Shown here piece by piece: positions 31,046 through 33,870 of a stretch of 33,870 bases of DNA. Where the stretch lies: positions 1 through 33,870 of the forward strand of contig DIAY01000051.1 in assembly GCA_002414905.1 (NCBI GenBank). Reading direction: 5' to 3'. The first letter of the stretch is position 1, and every line of letters begins with the position of its first letter. The translations under genes and the position numbers were made by a program. Source of the stretch: Holophagales bacterium UBA5066 (GTDB lineage: Bacteria > Acidobacteriota > Thermoanaerobaculia > UBA5066). The notes under the pieces were generated by a model. It was not told the origin of the DNA, searched no databases, and was given only the letters and a program-made list of their open reading frames with translations.

Positions 31046-32479
31046 ATGGCCACACCGATCCCCCCGAACACCGCTCCTTTCTCTCCCGCCGAGGTCGCCC
31101 GGGCCACCGGCGGCACACTCGTGCGCGATGGCAAGCCCTTCGTCGGGGTCTCGACCGATACCCGGACGATCACGTCGGGAGCCCTCTACGTCGCCCTCCG
31201 TGGCGAGAGCTTCGACGGCCACCGCTTCCTGACCCGGGCAGCCGCCGCCGGGGCTGGTGGCGTCCTCATCTCCACGGCGGGCGACCTCCCCCCGTCGGGT
31301 GCCGTGATCCGCGTCGCCGACACCCGCGCCGCTCTCGGCGCGCTCGGCCGGCTCCACCGCGACCGGTGGGGAAGCATCGGGAACCGCCGGGTCCTCGCCG
31401 TCGGAGGCTCGGCGGGGAAGACGACGACGACGAGGGCCATCGCGGCGCTCCTCGAGGTCCTCCGGCCGGGCGAGGTCCACACGACGCCCGGCAACCTCAA
31501 CAACGACGTCGGCCTCCCGATGACCCTCTTCCTGCTCGACGAGCAGCATCACTTCGCCGTCGTGGAGATCGGGACGAGCCACCGGGGCGAGATCTCGCAG
31601 CTGGCGGCCATCGCCAGGCCGGACGTGGGGGTCCTGACGCTCATCGCCCCGGAACACACGGAAGGCATCGGCACCCTCGAGGACGTGGCCGACGAGGAGG
31701 GCGACCTTTTTGCCGCGCTCCCGCCGGACGGATGCGCCATCGGCAACGGCGACGACCCGCGGGTGGTCGCTCAGGCGGGCCGGTCCCCGGCCGGACGCCG
31801 CATCCTCTACGGCTTCGGCGAGGGGTGTTCCCTTCGTGCCCTCTCGCGGGCGCCGCGGGGTCTGGGTGGGAGCCTCGTCCGGGTCGCCTTCGAAAGCGGC
31901 GAACCCATGGAATACGAGGTCGCCCTTCCCGGCGAGGCGGGCACCCTCGCCGCCCTCGCGGCTCTCGCCGCAGCCCGGGCCCTCCTCGAGGTCGTCGCGC
32001 CGCCCGCCGCTCTGCGCGAGGCGCTCCTGGCGGTCGCCCGGGTCCGCGACGGCCGCTTCGCGGTGGAGACCCTCGCCGACGGGACGGTCCTCCTCGACGA
32101 CACCTACAACTCGAACACCGGCTCGGCGAAGTCGTCGCTGAAGACCGCTCGCGAGCTGGCCGATGCTCTCGGGCGCCGGCTCGTCCTCGTCCTCGGTGAG
32201 ATGCGCGAGATGGGACCCCTCGCCGTGCAGGAGCACGAGGAGGTGGCTCGTGCCGCCGTCGCGGCCGATCCTGCTCTGCTCGTCGCCGTGAACGGAGAGG
32301 CGGAGCGCTTCGCCGCGGCCGCCGCCGGGGCCGGCATCGCCGCGTCCTTCTTCCCGTCCGGGGAGGAGGCGGTCTCCCACGTTCTCGGGGCGGTCCGCCC
32401 CGGAGATGTCGTTCTCGTGAAAGCGTCGCGCGGCGTGAGGCTCGAGACGGTCGCCTCCGCGCTCCGCGCGGCCCGATAA
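31046..32479 (+). CDS. murF: UDP-N-acetylmuramoyl-tripeptide--D-alanyl-D-alanine ligase
   Basis: This cytoplasmic ATP-dependent ligase adds D-Ala-D-Ala to the UDP-MurNAc-tripeptide in peptidoglycan synthesis. The 477 residues show the Mur N-terminal domain with STDTRTI, the ATP loop GGSAGKTTTTR (about 120-130), TPGNLNNDVGLP (about 147-158), and the DDTYNSN motif (about 350-356) whose family form is DxYNANP. GEMREMG follows. Most bacteria keep murF in the dcw cluster with murE and mraY; here its neighbours are purE and purK. ATG 31046 has no ribosome site and follows TAGCAT by 9 nt. The downstream purE starts 22 nt after its stop. Confidence 0.92.
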   Translation: MATPIPPNTAPFSPAEVARATGGTLVRDGKPFVGVSTDTRTITSGALYVALRGESFDGHRFLTRAAAAGAGGVLISTAGDLPPSGAVIRVADTRAALGALGRLHRDRWGSIGNRRVLAVGGSAGKTTTTRAIAALLEVLRPGEVHTTPGNLNNDVGLPMTLFLLDEQHHFAVVEIGTSHRGEISQLAAIARPDVGVLTLIAPEHTEGIGTLEDVADEEGDLFAALPPDGCAIGNGDDPRVVAQAGRSPAGRRILYGFGEGCSLRALSRAPRGLGGSLVRVAFESGEPMEYEVALPGEAGTLAALAALAAARALLEVVAPPAALREALLAVARVRDGRFAVETLADGTVLLDDTYNSNTGSAKSSLKTARELADALGRRLVLVLGEMREMGPLAVQEHEEVARAAVAADPALLVAVNGEAERFAAAAAGAGIAASFFPSGEEAVSHVLGAVRPGDVVLVKASRGVRLETVASALRAAR

Positions 32480-32501
32480 ACTCGCCACCGGAGGCCGCAC
32501 G

Positions 32502-33017
32502 ATGGGAACGCCGCTCGTCGGAATCGTCATGGGGAGCGCTTCGGACTACGAGACGCTCGCGAAAGCCGAGGGCGTCCTCGTCGAGTTCGACGTCCCTTAC
32601 GAGATCTCGGTCGTCAGCGCGCACCGGATGCCCGAGGAGATGTACGACTACGCGAGGTCGGCGGCCTCGAGGGGCCTGAAGGTTCTCATCGCGGGCGCGG
32701 GCGGAGCCGCCCACCTGCCCGGCATGGTCTCGGCGCTCACGACCCTGCCGGTCCTCGGCGTGCCGGTCCGGAGCCGCGCCCTGTCCGGGCTCGACAGCCT
32801 TCTCTCCATCGTCCAGATGCCCGCCGGCGTCCCGACGGCGACCTTCGCCATCGGGCCCGCGGGAGCGACGAACGCGGGCCTGTTCGCCGTGAAGATCCTC
32901 GCCCTGTCCGACCCGGGTCTGACGACGAAGCTCGCCGCGTATCGCGAGGCGCTTCGGGAGAGGGCTCGCGAGGGGAACGCGGAAGTTCAGCGGCTCCGCC
33001 CCGGAAGAACCCCGTGA
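32502..33017 (+). CDS. purE: N5-carboxyaminoimidazole ribonucleotide mutase, class I
   Basis: The enzyme moves the carboxylate of N5-CAIR to make CAIR in purine synthesis. The 171-residue length suits class I. Motifs: GIVMGSASDYETL (7-19), SAHRMPE (about 39-45), GAGGAAHLPGM (about 65-75), then SGLDSLLSIVQMPAGVP and GATNAGLFA. Class I PurE works with PurK, which follows directly. ATG 32502 has GGAGG (32490-32494) 7 nt upstream, a proper ribosome site as expected for an internal operon gene. Its stop overlaps the purK start as GTGA. Confidence 0.95.
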   Translation: MGTPLVGIVMGSASDYETLAKAEGVLVEFDVPYEISVVSAHRMPEEMYDYARSAASRGLKVLIAGAGGAAHLPGMVSALTTLPVLGVPVRSRALSGLDSLLSIVQMPAGVPTATFAIGPAGATNAGLFAVKILALSDPGLTTKLAAYREALRERAREGNAEVQRLRPGRTP

Positions 33018-33870
33018 CGACGGTCGGCATCCTCGGCGGCGGCCAGCTCGGCGCCATGCTGGCTCCCGCGCTCCAGGACCTCGGGGCGGACGTCCACGTC
33101 TACGACCCCGATCCGAGCGCCCCGGCCCTGCGCCGTGCGGCCCGGGCCGTGAGCGGGTCGTGGCGCGACGCGACGCGCCTTCAGGAATTTTTCGACGCCT
33201 GCGACGTGGTGACGTACGAGTTTGAGAACGTGGAGACCGAGGGGCTGTTGCGCCTCCGCGGCCTCGAAAAGCTCCTCCCTTCGCTCGGGGTCCTGCAGAC
33301 GACGCAGAACCGGGCGCTGGAGAAGGAATTCCTCCGCACGCACGGACTCCCGCACGTCGCCTTCGTCGACGGGAAGGGCGCGGACGAGCTCCCTGCGGCG
33401 GCCCGGGCCTTCGGCTTTCCCGCGATCCTCAAGACGGCCCGCGGCGGCTACGACGGCAAGGGGCAGTGGAAGCTCGAGACGCCCGCCGGCCTCGAGGCCC
33501 TTCTCTCGACCCCCGCTCGCGCGGCGCTCGACGCCTCCGGATGGGTTCTCGAGGAGCCGATCGACATCGTTCTCGAGACGAGCGCCATCGTCGCCCGCGA
33601 AAGGAGCGGCGACGAGGTTGTCTTTCCGCTTTTCGAGAACGAGCACAGGGACCACATCCTCGACGTCTCGCTGGTCCCGGCCCGTCTCCCGGACGACCTC
33701 GAGGCGGCGGCGAAGTCGGTCGCTCTCGCGGCCGCCCGAGCCCTCGGGGTGACGGGTCTCCTGACGACGGAATTTTTCGTCGGCCGATCCGCCCGCTCCC
33801 TGCCGGGGGAAGTCCGGGTGTTCACGAACGAGTTCGCGCCACGACCCCACAACTCAGGCCACGTTACGCG
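33014..33870 (+). CDS. purK: N5-carboxyaminoimidazole ribonucleotide synthetase (partial, cut by window end)
   Basis: The enzyme makes N5-CAIR from AIR, bicarbonate and ATP, the substrate of the purE product. The visible 285 residues start VTTVGILGGGQLGAML, then YEFENVE, ARGGYDGKG in the ATP-grasp fold and NEFAPRPHNSGHVTR near the window end, all PurK signatures. The start is GTG 33014, overlapping the purE stop by 4 nt (GTGA), so the genes are translationally coupled. The frame is still open at the last base. Confidence 0.95.
   Translation, partial: MTTVGILGGGQLGAMLAPALQDLGADVHVYDPDPSAPALRRAARAVSGSWRDATRLQEFFDACDVVTYEFENVETEGLLRLRGLEKLLPSLGVLQTTQNRALEKEFLRTHGLPHVAFVDGKGADELPAAARAFGFPAILKTARGGYDGKGQWKLETPAGLEALLSTPARAALDASGWVLEEPIDIVLETSAIVARERSGDEVVFPLFENEHRDHILDVSLVPARLPDDLEAAAKSVALAAARALGVTGLLTTEFFVGRSARSLPGEVRVFTNEFAPRPHNSGHVT

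Noticed and set aside
29987..32530. 847-codon minus-strand frame containing hemE
   Set aside because: The part above 31018 is antisense to murF; hemE is complete without it.

Overview
The window is high-GC bacterial chromosome, densely packed with housekeeping and envelope genes and with no sign of phage, transposon, CRISPR array, tRNA or rRNA. The VWFA-related protein of the kind typical of Acidobacteriota, two GWxTD-domain proteins, a DUF4388/HDOD protein, an AmmeMemoRadiSam-type radical SAM enzyme and the very high GC at third codon positions all fit Acidobacteriota, perhaps the Thermoanaerobaculia side of the phylum. That placement is inference from gene content only.

Layout. 1-6239: the end of a TPR gene, then a secreted GWxTD protein (+) converging on a three-gene minus-strand operon (GWxTD protein, DUF4388/HDOD protein, VWFA-related protein). 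6265-7851: large subunit of methylmalonyl-CoA mutase, divergent from that operon. 7852-8209: a 358-bp gap of unusual composition with no assignable gene. 8210-9513: nth-tdk operon (-), with a secreted 5'-nucleotidase family protein (9592-11274, +) divergent from it. 11357-14008: large secreted beta-propeller protein (-). 14055-16839: radical SAM enzyme and rho (+), rho with its own promoter and a leader of about 200 nt. 16903-19427: alpha/beta hydrolase and DEAD-box helicase (-). 19570-22313: aldehyde dehydrogenase and a secreted pseudo-hydrolase (+). 22324-27890: overlapping operon hemN-hemH-hemY-M1 peptidase (-). 28048-29916: EAL/CBS/GGDEF c-di-GMP protein (+). 29987-31018: hemE (-). 31046-end: murF-purE-purK (+), with purK cut by the window end.

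How the genes work together. hemE, hemN, hemY and hemH cover four of the last five steps from uroporphyrinogen III to protoheme by the classical protoporphyrin route. purE and purK are the paired enzymes converting AIR to CAIR. nth and tdk overlap by ATGA. The first six kilobases look like an envelope or secretion gene set of unknown function and are the best candidate here for an undescribed system.

The most striking non-coding signal is regulatory. At least nine first-in-transcript genes have a TANNNT-like -10 hexamer only 6-9 nt before the start codon and no Shine-Dalgarno, which predicts leaderless mRNAs. Many operon-internal genes instead have good Shine-Dalgarno sequences. At two divergent pairs (GWxTD/mcm and hemE/murF) the opposing -10 hexamers share a central TA, giving the composite A-NNN-TA-NNN-T.
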